From Planctomycetota bacterium (lineage in GTDB: Bacteria; Planctomycetota; PUPC01; JACPCR01): a stretch of DNA of 64,000 nucleotides. The stretch spans positions 43,677 to 107,676 of the forward strand of contig JACPCR010000060.1 of NCBI GenBank assembly GCA_016179685.1, read 5' to 3'. Made by a program: the position numbers and the translations under genes. Below are positions 26,563-38,074 of the stretch, piece after piece. The notes under the pieces are model-generated. The model was not told the DNA's origin and ran no database searches. It was given only the letters and a program-made list of their open reading frames with translations. Every line of letters begins with the position of its first letter. Position 1 is the first letter of the stretch.

Positions 26563-26605
26563 TGGACGAGTCCGCAAGTGCAGGTGCACTTGCGGACTCG
26601 TCCAC
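26562..26605. repeat. Family 1 hairpin, perfect 20-bp stem at cysteine synthase stop
   Basis: GTGGACGAGTCCGCAAGTGC (26562-26581) is the exact reverse complement of 26586-26605, around AGGT. The G of the TAG stop is the first base of the stem. It could work as an RNA 3' end hairpin. Confidence 0.9.
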
Positions 26606-26608
26606 GAG

Positions 26609-26654
26609 AGTATCCCTGTTTATAAATGCTCGTGCACTTCTGAACAGGGATACT
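26609..26654. repeat. Family 1 hairpin, tandem to the previous one
   Basis: AGTATCCCTGTTTATAAATG pairs with ACTTCTGAACAGGGATACT around CTCGTGC, with about four mismatches. A half-element GCAGTTCAGAAGTGG follows at about 26660. Confidence 0.75.
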
Positions 26655-26748
26655 GGTTTTGCAGTTCAGAAGTGGTCTCGCACCCTGGAACCGGGGAGCG
26701 AGACCGAGACGCCTCACGGCCAGCATCGATGACGAGACGAGGGGTTTC

Positions 26749-29309
<2,561 letters not shown>

Positions 29310-29313
<4 letters not shown>

Positions 29314-30296
29314 CGGAACAAGAACCAGTTGATTCCGAGACCAGTCTCAAGACCGTCGAGTTCGAGTGCCCGGCCCGTTTCCGAGTCCTCAAGAAGATTG
29401 CTACGGGCGGCATGGGTACCGTGTATCTCGCGGAACAGCTCGGGGCTGAAGGCTTCAGCAAGACGGCCGCGATCAAGGTCCTCCGGCCCGATTTCCTGAC
29501 CCGCAAGACGAATCTGGACCTGTTCATCGGCGAGGCGAAGCTCGTCGCCGACCTCATTCACGAGAATATCCTGCAGGTCTACCAGCTCGAGCAGGTCAAG
29601 GGCCAGTACTTCATCGTCATGGAGTACGTCAACGGGAAGAACCTGATCCAGCTTTTGAGCCGGCTCAAGAAGAACAACGAGCTGATCGATCCCGAGATGG
29701 GCGCGTTCATCACGAGCCGCGTCTGCCGCGCCCTGCACTACGCCCACACAAAGCGGGACAGGTCAGGCAAGCTCCTCGGCATCGTGCACCGCGACGTGAC
29801 TCCCTCGAACGTCATCATCGACTGGGGCGGCGTGGTGAAGCTCATGGACTTCGGCATCGCCAAGGCCATCACCATGAGCACGCCGGACGAGCGAAAGGTC
29901 CTCATGGGCAAGTGGCCCTATATGTCCCCTGAACAGGTCCGATACGAAGGCACGGACGCCCGGTCCGACGTCTTCGCGCTCGGCCTCGTCATGTACGAAG
30001 TCCTCACCGGCTCCCGAATCTACAACGTCAAGACGCGGGAAGACCTCGTGAACAGCATGTTCAACTACCGGATTCGGGACGTGCGCGCCCTCAATGCGAA
30101 CATCCCGGAGGAGCTGGCCAAAATCTGCATGAAGGCCCTCGCGTTCGACCCGAACGATCGATTTCAGACCGCGCGCGAGATGGGCCAGGCCCTCGAGTAC
30201 TACATGTACCACGACCGCTACGGGCCCACCAACGAGAAGCTCTCCGACTACCTCGCCCGCCTCTTCCCCGAAGTGAACCGCGACGTCATCCTGTAG
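29310..30296 (+). CDS. Soluble serine/threonine protein kinase
   Basis: 328 residues of a Hanks-type kinase with no membrane segment or extra sensor domain. The glycine loop is ATGGMGTVY (31-39), then K56 (AAIKVL), E75, HRDVTPSN (160-167) and DFGIAK (180-185). [16 protein letters not shown] is the F-helix region. The activation segment between DFG and SPE contains TMSTPDERK as candidate phosphosites. GTG 29310 overlaps the gyrA stop by GTGA, so its translation is coupled to gyrase. The C-terminal 40 residues ([11 protein letters not shown]...) are an extension typical of myxobacterial or planctomycete kinases. Confidence 0.9.
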
Positions 30297-30374
30297 CCGA
30301 ATCGCCGGTGCGCTTCGGAAGGGACCCGAATTTCATAACTTCTCAATAGAAGTGTGGAAGCTTGGCATTCCGGG

Positions 30375-31250
30375 TCACCCGCCCAGTTTCCAGAGGGCGT
30401 AGAGGGCGTGGCCGCCGAGGCTGAGAGCGAACAGGCTGAGGCGCAGAAGCGCCACCGCGGAGAGGCGGGTCTCATAGCGGCCCGAGGCATCGAATTCCAG
30501 GCGGCTCGCTACTTCGCCCAGGTAGCGGCAGCGACGCGGCTTGCGGGGAAGATAGAGTATGTCGATCGCCTCGCCGGGCCGGGGCCCGGCGAGGTAAGCG
30601 GTCTCCTCCCGGCCCACCATCTTTTCTCCTGCTTCGGTTTCGAACTCGTAGGTGATGTTCCAGCGTTCCGGCCGGCCAGCGGACGTCGACCTCGCTGGCC
30701 ACGCTTCCAGGACATGGCCCGAAACGAGGCGGCCCCGGCGCACGAGTCGCAGAGCCGTCCCGTCCCGACACAACTGAAAAATGAGCAGGGGCAGAGTCAG
30801 GACGGGCAACACCGCCAGCAGGAGGGAACGGCGGTCCATCAGGTTCAGTCGGGTGCCTCGGACCCTGGCCACGGCGGGCCGGTCCGGCAGGTATTCGACC
30901 TCCACTTCCCCGGGCTGGTGAGTCAACCCGGTCGAATAGGAAATCCCCTGATAGATGCGGTCCTGAACCTCGTAAGAAAAGGTGTAACGGTAGATGGCGA
31001 TGCCGCCATCGGAAGCGCGTCCGTTGACAGACCAGCCTGCGGACTCGATGGGCGGGAGGATGCGCCCGCGGGCCGTCTTTGACCGGACGTCGAGCGCCCG
31101 GTCGGCCCATGGGCTCGCTCGGAGGGCGAAGGCCCAGACCAGGGCCATGCCGAGTCCGAAGGTGAGGGCAACGGCGACGGTGGGCCAGGGTAGGAGCAGG
31201 TCCACCCACGCCCGCAACGGGGGGTTCTGGTCTTGTCCTTGGAGGGTCAT
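30375..31250 (-). CDS. DUF3592-like membrane protein
   Basis: 291 residues from ATG 31250. There is a membrane segment near residues 25-45 (TVAVALTFGLGMALVWAF), an extracytoplasmic domain with YRYTFSYEVQDRIYQG, and a second membrane segment LLLAVLPVLTLPLLIF. A second similar domain (WNITYEFETEAGEKMVGRE) and a C-terminal membrane segment follow. The repeated beta domain with the pattern Y-x-Y-x-V/E...G is typical of DUF3592. The two domains appear to be an internal duplication. Function is unknown. It follows the minus-strand PilZ gene 57 bases downstream of that gene's stop. Confidence 0.65.
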   Translation of the reverse strand: MTLQGQDQNPPLRAWVDLLLPWPTVAVALTFGLGMALVWAFALRASPWADRALDVRSKTARGRILPPIESAGWSVNGRASDGGIAIYRYTFSYEVQDRIYQGISYSTGLTHQPGEVEVEYLPDRPAVARVRGTRLNLMDRRSLLLAVLPVLTLPLLIFQLCRDGTALRLVRRGRLVSGHVLEAWPARSTSAGRPERWNITYEFETEAGEKMVGREETAYLAGPRPGEAIDILYLPRKPRRCRYLGEVASRLEFDASGRYETRLSAVALLRLSLFALSLGGHALYALWKLGG

Positions 31251-31307
31251 CCGGGCTGGTTCACGGCCCACAATGACAGGAAGAAACAAGGGTGAGGAAG
31301 CGTTGAA

Positions 31308-32360
31308 CTACGGGGCGGCGGCATCGCCTGAGCTTGCCCCGCCGATGAGGCCCTGGAACTGTTCTGCAATCGGCTTCTCCATCTCCACGCCGCTCACTTC
31401 GACCTCGTACTGCTTGCCCGGGGTAACGTCGCGGCACGCCCGCACGGTGCCCCGAAGCGACATCAGCGGCCGGTCCGGACCGGCATCCACGGTCAGAAGG
31501 AGGTCCGCTCCCGATGGATAGGGAACCTCGGAAATCAGGAAAAGGGCATTGAGGCCGATGCGGCGGGCTGAGGCCTTGCGAACGAACTGGCCGTGGGACT
31601 CGCGGGCCACCACGGTGACCGCTTTGACCAGGTCGAAGGTTTTTTGCTTGGTGCTTCCGGCCTTGGCGAGGTAGGCATTGACTTTGTCGAGGTCCTTTGA
31701 GGCGATCTGCTGAAATTCGATTCCGAACCGGTAGGCCCGATTCGGCATCAACTCTTCGACGCGCCGGACGACGCCTCGGGCCTTGACAGGCCTGTTCCCA
31801 TCGGGCAACTCGATCTCGAGGTCCAGGATGTCGCCTTCCGTGTGCGCAAAGCTGGTGTGGAAGAGGATGCCCCCGGGGCTGATATCGTCGCAAACCGCCA
31901 TGTGCCTGGCAGCGAAGAATCCTTCTCCCGAGGCCTTGTAGTGGCAGAGGAGGCGCGTCTCGATACGCGCGGCCCTGCGGCGCGCCCCCGCGTCGCTCGC
32001 CCTGGCCTGGGTCAGTTTTTCCAGGACCTTCTTGCGGTTGAAGGGCTTGCGAAGGGTGCCCACGATACCGCTCTCTTCGACAGCGTCCTCCAAGTGGTCG
32101 CCCTCCGTTGAATACACCGTCAACAAGACCTTGGCTTCGGGATGCGCCCGCTTCAGCTCCGAGAGAAGCGACATTCCGGCACGACCCGTGGACACGGCGC
32201 TCATCACGACCACATCCGGATGGTACTCGTCGAAAAGCTGGACCAGGTTCTCCTCGTCAGAGCCCTCGTAGCAGATCGAATAGGCCGTATGGGAGATCGC
32301 CTTGCCAAAGGCGAGGCGCTCGCTCGTGATGGGCTCGATGAGCAAGATGGACGTGACCAT
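31308..32360 (-). CDS. Receiver-like/PilZ protein A
   Basis: 350 residues. Residues 4-118 have a response-regulator fold (SILLIEP, VVVMSAVSTG, GTLRKPF with K105), but the phosphoacceptor Asp is S54 and the acidic pocket is reduced to one Glu. Residues ~130-230 are a PilZ domain with R132-x3-R136 and D159-I-S-P-G-G, an intact c-di-GMP signature. Residues ~245-340 (VVARESHGQFVRKAS...) look like a second, degenerate PilZ-type barrel. It should bind c-di-GMP without being phosphorylated in the usual way (inference). A close paralogue lies just upstream on the same strand. Confidence 0.75.
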   Translation of the reverse strand: MVTSILLIEPITSERLAFGKAISHTAYSICYEGSDEENLVQLFDEYHPDVVVMSAVSTGRAGMSLLSELKRAHPEAKVLLTVYSTEGDHLEDAVEESGIVGTLRKPFNRKKVLEKLTQARASDAGARRRAARIETRLLCHYKASGEGFFAARHMAVCDDISPGGILFHTSFAHTEGDILDLEIELPDGNRPVKARGVVRRVEELMPNRAYRFGIEFQQIASKDLDKVNAYLAKAGSTKQKTFDLVKAVTVVARESHGQFVRKASARRIGLNALFLISEVPYPSGADLLLTVDAGPDRPLMSLRGTVRACRDVTPGKQYEVEVSGVEMEKPIAEQFQGLIGGASSGDAAAP

Positions 32361-32398
32361 CGCAACCTCGTTGCACCGCCGCGAATCAGTTCGAGACC

Positions 32399-32444
32399 AG
32401 TATTCCTGTTCAGAAGTGCACCCGCACTGATGAATAGGAATACT
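32399..32444. repeat. Family 1 hairpin between PilZ paralogues
   Basis: AGTATTCCTGTTCAGAAGTG pairs with the mirror arm ending AGGAATACT, around ACCC, with three mismatches. It is the first of four inverted repeats in this 300-base gap. Confidence 0.8.
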
Positions 32445-32450
32445 AGCCGA

Positions 32451-32542
32451 AAACCCCAGCGAAATTCAAAGTCATTCCTGTTTAACCACTTGTGAATTTG
32501 ACCAGTTATGGAATATCGGGTCTTCTTATTTCGCTGGGGTTT
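32451..32542. repeat. 92-bp element with 15-bp terminal inverted repeats
   Basis: AAACCCCAGCGAAAT (32451-32465) is the exact reverse complement of 32528-32542. The A/T-rich interior carries no ORF. It is distinct from families 1 and 2. Confidence 0.75.
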
Positions 32543-32546
32543 CCTA

Positions 32547-32594
32547 TAGTAGATGAGTTCGCAAGTGCGGGTACACTGGCGAACTCATCTACTA
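32547..32594. repeat. Family 1 hairpin, 22-bp stem
   Basis: TAGTAGATGAGTTCGCAAGT and TGGCGAACTCATCTACTA form a stem with two mismatches around GCGGGTACAC. It carries the complete TAGTA/TACTA ends. Confidence 0.85.
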
Positions 32595-32623
32595 GCCGTC
32601 CTGAAATTTCAATCGCTCAGCTC

Positions 32624-32667
32624 GTACACGCGTTCGGAAGTGCGGGTACGCTTCTGAACGCGTGTAC
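32624..32667. repeat. Family 1 hairpin at the stop of PilZ protein B
   Basis: GTACACGCGTTCGGAAGTGC and ACGCTTCTGAACGCGTGTAC flank GGGT. The last base of the right arm (32667) is also the last base of the minus-strand TAG stop. Confidence 0.85.
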
Positions 32668-33749
32668 TAACCGTGCGTGGAAGCATCCACGGCCATGTCT
32701 CGGATCAGGGTGCCCAACTTCTTGCCGGCCTCCGGATCAATGTCCTTGATGCTGACGAGGCTGTCATAGACCATTCCTTTGGTCACCTCGATAGTCTTTT
32801 TCACTTCTCCCACCAGGGAAATCTGCTCCTTGACCTTTTCCCCCCACTCGATCTCGATGTCGAGCTCTGAGCCGTCCGGGAAAGGCGACCGGCACGTCAG
32901 ATAGAAGCTGGAGACACCGAGGTAGTTGGTAAATCCTTTCTTCTTGGCGCCCAGGTAGTCCCCGGCCTTCTTGCAATGCACGACGATGGGCTGGGCCATC
33001 TGGAAATAGCCCTCCCCGTGCGTCGTCACCTGAATGACGTAAGTGTCAATCCGATCGAGGTCGACGGGCTCAATCTTCGTGAATTCGACGCCCACGCTGT
33101 AGGACTGCCCCTTGAGAATGCTCTTGGCACGGCGAATGACTCCTTCAGCCTTGACGGGCTTCTTCGAATTGGGGAGCTGGATCGCCATCCGCAGGTTGTC
33201 ACCCTCCGCGTGGGCCACGCTGGTCTTGAGTCCCAGGCCGCCCGTGCTGATGTCCTCCGAGAATCCGATCACCTCCTTGGCAAAGAGTCCCATGATGCCC
33301 TTCTGGATCGCTTTGTAGCGCACCATGAGGACTTTTTCCAGCCGGGCGGCTTTGCGCTTGCGAACGCCGGCCGCTCCCCCGGCGCTCTCCTTGACCCGCG
33401 CCAGCTTCTCCAGCACTTCTTCGGACTTGAAGGGCTTTCGGATGTAGCCGGCCGCGCCCGATTCCATGGTCTTGGAAACCAGGAAGGCGCCCTTCGTCGG
33501 ATTAAAGGTCATCAGCACCCTGATGTCGGGGTGGACCTGCTTGAGCTCCTTGAGGAGCTGGAGGCCGCCCTTGCCAGTGGAAACAATCGACATCACCACC
33601 AGGTCCGGCCTGTATTTCATGTAAAGATGAGAGACATCATCCGCAGTGGCCGTTTCGTGGCAGATGACGTAATCCGTGTTGGCGATGACCTGCTTGAAAT
33701 GCAGTCTCTCGGCCGTCACGGGCTCAATGAGTAAGATCGAAGTGGCCAT
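32667..33749 (-). CDS. Receiver-like/PilZ protein B
   Basis: 360 residues, same architecture as its paralogue downstream (both start xxTSILLIEP and share VVMS-x-VSTG with S54 at the Asp site, and RKPF with K105). In the PilZ domain the DISTGG loop is kept, but the residue matching the second Arg of R-x3-R is Val (ARLEKV), so c-di-GMP binding is doubtful. The C-terminal third (VVHCKKAGDYLG...YLGVSSFYL) is a second barrel-like domain. The duplicated pair, with different binding residues, suggests division of labour in a motility, secretion or surface-control system (inference). Confidence 0.75.
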   Translation of the reverse strand: MATSILLIEPVTAERLHFKQVIANTDYVICHETATADDVSHLYMKYRPDLVVMSIVSTGKGGLQLLKELKQVHPDIRVLMTFNPTKGAFLVSKTMESGAAGYIRKPFKSEEVLEKLARVKESAGGAAGVRKRKAARLEKVLMVRYKAIQKGIMGLFAKEVIGFSEDISTGGLGLKTSVAHAEGDNLRMAIQLPNSKKPVKAEGVIRRAKSILKGQSYSVGVEFTKIEPVDLDRIDTYVIQVTTHGEGYFQMAQPIVVHCKKAGDYLGAKKKGFTNYLGVSSFYLTCRSPFPDGSELDIEIEWGEKVKEQISLVGEVKKTIEVTKGMVYDSLVSIKDIDPEAGKKLGTLIRDMAVDASTHG

Positions 33750-33949
33750 GCGGGGCTCGCTGGATCATCAGGCGTGCAATGCCAAGAAGGCAGGGTCCTG
33801 GACGAGCCAGTTTGAAGAAAGTAAATTATCGACATAATGTCGGAGAATTCAAATTTCAACAACTGAACGCAATCTTCGCGGCAGGCTGGACCCGAAGGGG
33901 CATCGCCACGCTACGCGAGGGTTCCCGTTGAAGAAGTAAGATTCACCCC

Positions 33950-34537
33950 ATGCCTTCCCGGGTTCCTTTCTTACAACCTTCGGCCTCCCGAAGCCTCTCG
34001 TCGCACTGCCAACATGACTTGCAGTGGCGCGGACTCCAGTGGTCCGTCTTCGAGACCGCCTGGGGGCCATGTTTTCTGGCCCGGTCAGCTCGTGGGCTCG
34101 CCGCCCTGAGCCTCGGCGTGCCTCCACTCGACTTCCTCGATCGATGGGCGGAGCGAACGGGAACAGTGCCGGAGAAGGTTTCGGACGCTGATTCGCGGGC
34201 GCGGGAACAAGTCCTGGAGTATTTGGCCGGAACACGCCGATCCTTCGACCTGGACCTCGACCTTTCTTGCGGAACGGCCTTCCAGCGTTCCGTCTGGCGG
34301 GTGCTGGAGACCATCCCATTCGGCGGGACGCGGAGCTACGGCTGGGTGGCGCGGCGTGCGGGCATGCCCGGGGCCGCCCGCGCCGTGGGCCAGGCGAATG
34401 CGGCCAACCCACTTCCCATCGTCATTCCCTGCCATCGGGTGATCGCCGCGGGCGGCGCGCTCGGGGGCTATTCGGGCGGCCTCACTTTGAAGCGCCGGCT
34501 GCTGGCCCTGGAGGGCGACGCGAACCTTCCGGGATGA
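33950..34537 (+). CDS. ogt: Methylated-DNA-protein cysteine S-methyltransferase
   Basis: 195 residues. A suicide repair protein that removes O6-alkyl groups from guanine. The active-site motif PCHRV has C161, with the helix-turn-helix FQRSVWRVLETIPFGGTRSYG before it and GGYSGGLTLKRRLLALE after it. The N-terminal domain is short and of the Ogt/MGMT type without an Ada zinc domain. It is convergent with rodA and their 3' ends overlap by 56 bases, an unusually long overlap. Confidence 0.93.
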   Translation: MPSRVPFLQPSASRSLSSHCQHDLQWRGLQWSVFETAWGPCFLARSARGLAALSLGVPPLDFLDRWAERTGTVPEKVSDADSRAREQVLEYLAGTRRSFDLDLDLSCGTAFQRSVWRVLETIPFGGTRSYGWVARRAGMPGAARAVGQANAANPLPIVIPCHRVIAAGGALGGYSGGLTLKRRLLALEGDANLPG

Positions 34538-35780
34538 CCGGGGCCGCCATTTTCTCCCGAAAACGGAAGAGTGTGGCCCAGCGGCGCGTCTCCGACCTCC
34601 GTTTCCGCTCGAGGCGGTCGTCCTCGAACTCGAAATCGTCCGACGCGACGATGGGTGACGGCCGCCGGCTCACATTGAGAATCAAGCCTATTAAAACGAG
34701 CGACGTGACCAGGGAGGAGCCTCCGTAGCTGACAAACGGGAGCGTCACACCGGTGATGGGCATGAGCCCGATGGTCATGGCCGTGTTGATGAACACCTGT
34801 GCGGCCAGGAGAACGGTCGATCCGATGACGAGGATGCGGCCGGAGGGATCGGGCGTGCGATCGGCGACGGCGAAGGCCGAGGCGAAGATCACGAAGAAGA
34901 GGAACAGGACGGCGAGCAGGCCGAGGAATCCGGCCTCCTCTCCGATGACGGAGAAGATGAAATCGGTGGTGCGGACCGGCAGGAAGTTAAGGCGGTTCAT
35001 GCTGCCCTGTTGCCATCCCTGGCCGAGCCAGCCTCCGGAGCCGATGGCGAGCTTGGACTGGATGAGCTGGTAGAGCTCGTCCATGGCGCCCGGCGAATGG
35101 ATTTCGGACTGGCTGAGGAACGCGGTGATGCGTCGGCGCTGGTAGTCATGAAGAGCGAAGAAGAAGAGGAGCGGGGCGGCGGCGGCGGCCATGCCGAGGA
35201 TGACGGCGAGGTGGCGCAGCCGCGCGCCGGCGGCGAAGAGGACGGAGAGCAGGATGGGAAGAAAGAGCAGCGCGGTGCCGAGGTCAGGCTGCTTCATGAT
35301 CAGGACCATGGGCAGCAGGGTCAGGGCAAAGGGCAGGATGAGGCCCGCCCAGCTTCGATAGCTGGACCGAAACCGGAGGTAGCGAGCGAGGCAAAGGATG
35401 AGAGCGATTTTCATCAGTTCCGAAGGCTGGAGGAGGAAGAAACCGAGCGGAATCCAGCGGTGCGCCCCGCTGATTTCCGGCACGAGTCGAAACTGCGCGA
35501 GGAGAAGGAGGAGAACGAGAAGGCCAATCCCTCCGGCGTAAGCGAGGTAGGCGTTTTCGACGAAGAAGCGGTAATGGGGCATCAGGACCAGGAGCAGGAC
35601 GCTGCCGCCGATGCCGATCCAGACCATCTGTTTGAAGGCGAGGTCCAAGCGCCGGCCCTCCCCTTCCGGTCCCGTGAGGACGAGGGACCCGCTCCAGATG
35701 AAGAGGACGCCGATGGCGAGCAGCGCTGCGGCGCAGAGCAGAATGGGCCAATTCAGATGCCGGCGCGTTGGTGCGGACAT
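34482..35780 (-). CDS. rodA: Rod shape-determining peptidoglycan polymerase RodA
   Basis: 432 residues from ATG 35780. A SEDS-family glycosyltransferase of the elongasome with about ten membrane segments. Conserved features are ISGAHRWIPLG, LQPSELMKIALIL, LPMVLIMKQPDLGTALLF and GVTLPFVSYGGSSL, typical of SEDS proteins. The C terminus has a ~60-residue cytoplasmic basic tail (RRPSPIVASDDFEFEDDRLE...), part of which is encoded in DNA shared with ogt. It is the last gene of mreD-mrdA-rodA, 47 bases after mrdA. Confidence 0.93.
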   Translation of the reverse strand: MSAPTRRHLNWPILLCAAALLAIGVLFIWSGSLVLTGPEGEGRRLDLAFKQMVWIGIGGSVLLLVLMPHYRFFVENAYLAYAGGIGLLVLLLLLAQFRLVPEISGAHRWIPLGFFLLQPSELMKIALILCLARYLRFRSSYRSWAGLILPFALTLLPMVLIMKQPDLGTALLFLPILLSVLFAAGARLRHLAVILGMAAAAAPLLFFFALHDYQRRRITAFLSQSEIHSPGAMDELYQLIQSKLAIGSGGWLGQGWQQGSMNRLNFLPVRTTDFIFSVIGEEAGFLGLLAVLFLFFVIFASAFAVADRTPDPSGRILVIGSTVLLAAQVFINTAMTIGLMPITGVTLPFVSYGGSSLVTSLVLIGLILNVSRRPSPIVASDDFEFEDDRLERKRRSETRRWATLFRFREKMAAPVIPEGSRRPPGPAAGASK

Positions 35781-35827
35781 CGGCAACCTCTCATGCTGCG
35801 TTCTTTCCGGACCGAGGGAACAGCGGC

Positions 35828-38074
35828 CTACGGGTCGCGGCCGAAGGGGACCGGCCACTGTTCGAGAATCCGGCGGATGATCGGAGCGGCGACGTCGCCC
35901 CCATGCTCCTCGGCCTCGGCACCCCGCGAGTTGGGCCGGAGGCCCTCGACGACGACAGCGAAGGCAACGTCCGGATCGTCGGCCGGAGCATATCCGGCGA
36001 ACCATCCCACGTTGCCATCCGCCGCCCCGGTCTGCGCGGTGCTCGTCTTCCCGGCGATGCGGTAGGGCAGGGAACTGGAGGCCAGGGCGTGATAGGCGGT
36101 GCCCGCGGGGCTGTTCGCCACCGCGATCATGCCCCGGCGGATGACGTCGAGGGTCGAGCGAGAGATGGGGAGCTGGCGAGCCGGCCGGTGGGGCACGTCC
36201 CTGAGGAAATCCACCGCGCTCCCATCCTCGGCGACGACGCGGTGCACGAATCGGACCGGAAGGAGAATCCCCCCGTTGGCCAGGGCGGCCACCATGCGGA
36301 CCACCTGCAAGGGATTGACGAGGAGTTGGCCCTGCCCGATGGCCAGGTTGCGGCTGTCGCCAGCGTACCAGGGCTCGCCGAATCGCTCCTCCTTCCAGGC
36401 AGGGGAAGGAAGCAGGCCAGCGCTTTCGAAGTTCCGCAGCTCGCTGCCGGGCCGGACGCCGAATTCGAACTCCTGGCCCCATTGGATCAACGCGGAAGGC
36501 GGCAAGCGGTCCGCTCCTGTGTAGAAAAAGACGTTGCAGGAGCGTTGGATGGCCTCGGGCAGCGTGAGTTCCCCGTGCCCGTAGCGATGCCAGCAGCGGA
36601 AGACGTTCGGCTGGCCAGGGTCGAGCGGGCCGCGGCATCGGATTGTCGTCTCTGCCGTCAGGACCCTCTCCTCCAGAAGAGCCACGCTCGTCACCAGCTT
36701 GAAAATGGAACCCAGCGGATAGTAGCTGCTGCACACCCGATTGAGCGTGCAGCCGGACGACTGAAAGAGACGAGCGGCGGTTTCCGCCGAAACGGGCGGC
36801 ACCAGCTCATTGGGGTCGAAGCGCGGGAAGGAGGCAGCGGCCAGAATCTCGCCCGTCCGGACGTCCATGAACACGGCGGCGCCGGCCGCTCGGTCGAATG
36901 CGCGCTCGACCCGTCCTTGAAGCTCGGCGTCCAGACTGAGGAAAACATCGTGGCCGGCCTGCGAGGGGTACTCTCCCAGGACTTCCTGGACCCGATTCCG
37001 GGCGTCGCGTTCGACAATCTGTTCGCCGCGTCGGCCCCGAAGCGAATCCTCGAAGGTCGCCTCGATGCCCGTCCGACCCACCAGGTCGTCTGGCTTCAGT
37101 TTCTTCCGGGCGAGCGCCCGATGCAGCGCCAGGTAGAAATTCGCACGGGAGGAAGGCGGGGACCCGCGGTCGGCCCAGGCCAGCAGCACGGGATCGTCGG
37201 TGTCCCGCAGCCACGATCGGAGCTGCTCGTCGCTGGGCCGGCCGACCGAGCCCACGACCTGTCCGAGAAGAACGCCCTGAGGGTAACGGCGGACCGTGCG
37301 GGCCCGGATTTCGATGCCCGGAAACTCCGGATCGAGCGCCCCCATCCGGATCGCCTGCTCCAGTGACAGGTCCTCCTGCAAAGTCAGGGGCGGCGAGGAC
37401 CGCAATACTCGGGCATCCATTTTCTCTCGAACCTGCGCGAGGGCCGAAGACAAGACCTCCACATCGAGTCCCAGGGACTCGGCGACGTCCCGGGCCAGCC
37501 CCTCGGAAGTCGTGGCCGATCGGAAGTCGATCCAGAGGTCCGCGGCCGATCCCGGCCTCTTCCACAATCCCCACCGGCGTTCCGTGCGTGGCTGGAGGGA
37601 GACCCCGGGTGGAAGCGGCGGCTTGAATCCGACTGCAGAGAAGGGAATCTTCTCCATCCAGCGAAAACGGAAGCTGCCGAGCGAAACGGAGGCGGCAGCG
37701 GAGGCCGGGGCATCCCGCAGCCTGGCCTCCACGAACTCCTTCCGGTAGCGTTCCCAGCGGCCCGCAAGAGAGGCCTCGGGTTGATGCAGAATGGATGCCA
37801 GCCGGGCCAGCAGCTCGTCCCGGTCCCGGACCTCACGCAAGACCACCTGGAGGTCGTAGGTGGGCTCGTCGTGGGCCAGAAGAACGCCATGGCGGTCACG
37901 GATTTCACCCCGGACCCCTTCGGTGGGGTCCTGCCGAACCCGGCGGTCCTCGGCCAACTCGTGGTAGCGATCCCCGCTGAGGATTTGCAGCTCGAAAAGC
38001 CGCACGGGGACGGCCACGAAGCAAAATAGGCCGATGACGGAGAACAGGAGGAACAGGCGCTGCCTATAGAGCAC
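35828..38074 (-). CDS. mrdA: Penicillin-binding protein 2 (elongasome transpeptidase)
   Basis: 748 residues from GTG 38074, overlapping mreD by 11 bases. One N-terminal membrane anchor (RLFLLFSVIGLFCFVAVPVR) is followed by the pedestal domain with GVRGEIRDRHGVLLA and by the transpeptidase domain. The latter has the serine of SIFK near residue 456, QRSCN and the KTS motif at about 676 (AGKTSTAQTG). It crosslinks lateral-wall peptidoglycan together with RodA. The protein is about 100 residues longer than most PBP2 homologues; an extended pedestal between residues ~100 and 330 explains this. Confidence 0.93.
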   Translation of the reverse strand: MLYRQRLFLLFSVIGLFCFVAVPVRLFELQILSGDRYHELAEDRRVRQDPTEGVRGEIRDRHGVLLAHDEPTYDLQVVLREVRDRDELLARLASILHQPEASLAGRWERYRKEFVEARLRDAPASAAASVSLGSFRFRWMEKIPFSAVGFKPPLPPGVSLQPRTERRWGLWKRPGSAADLWIDFRSATTSEGLARDVAESLGLDVEVLSSALAQVREKMDARVLRSSPPLTLQEDLSLEQAIRMGALDPEFPGIEIRARTVRRYPQGVLLGQVVGSVGRPSDEQLRSWLRDTDDPVLLAWADRGSPPSSRANFYLALHRALARKKLKPDDLVGRTGIEATFEDSLRGRRGEQIVERDARNRVQEVLGEYPSQAGHDVFLSLDAELQGRVERAFDRAAGAAVFMDVRTGEILAAASFPRFDPNELVPPVSAETAARLFQSSGCTLNRVCSSYYPLGSIFKLVTSVALLEERVLTAETTIRCRGPLDPGQPNVFRCWHRYGHGELTLPEAIQRSCNVFFYTGADRLPPSALIQWGQEFEFGVRPGSELRNFESAGLLPSPAWKEERFGEPWYAGDSRNLAIGQGQLLVNPLQVVRMVAALANGGILLPVRFVHRVVAEDGSAVDFLRDVPHRPARQLPISRSTLDVIRRGMIAVANSPAGTAYHALASSSLPYRIAGKTSTAQTGAADGNVGWFAGYAPADDPDVAFAVVVEGLRPNSRGAEAEEHGGDVAAPIIRRILEQWPVPFGRDP

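Noticed and set aside
35781..36734. N-terminal extension of the rodA frame
   Set aside because: The frame stays open by chance through mrdA on the same strand; the RodA membrane domain begins at ATG 35780.
35768..37366. 532-codon plus-strand ORF opposite mrdA
   Set aside because: Mirror of a clear PBP2 gene with all three penicillin-binding motifs.
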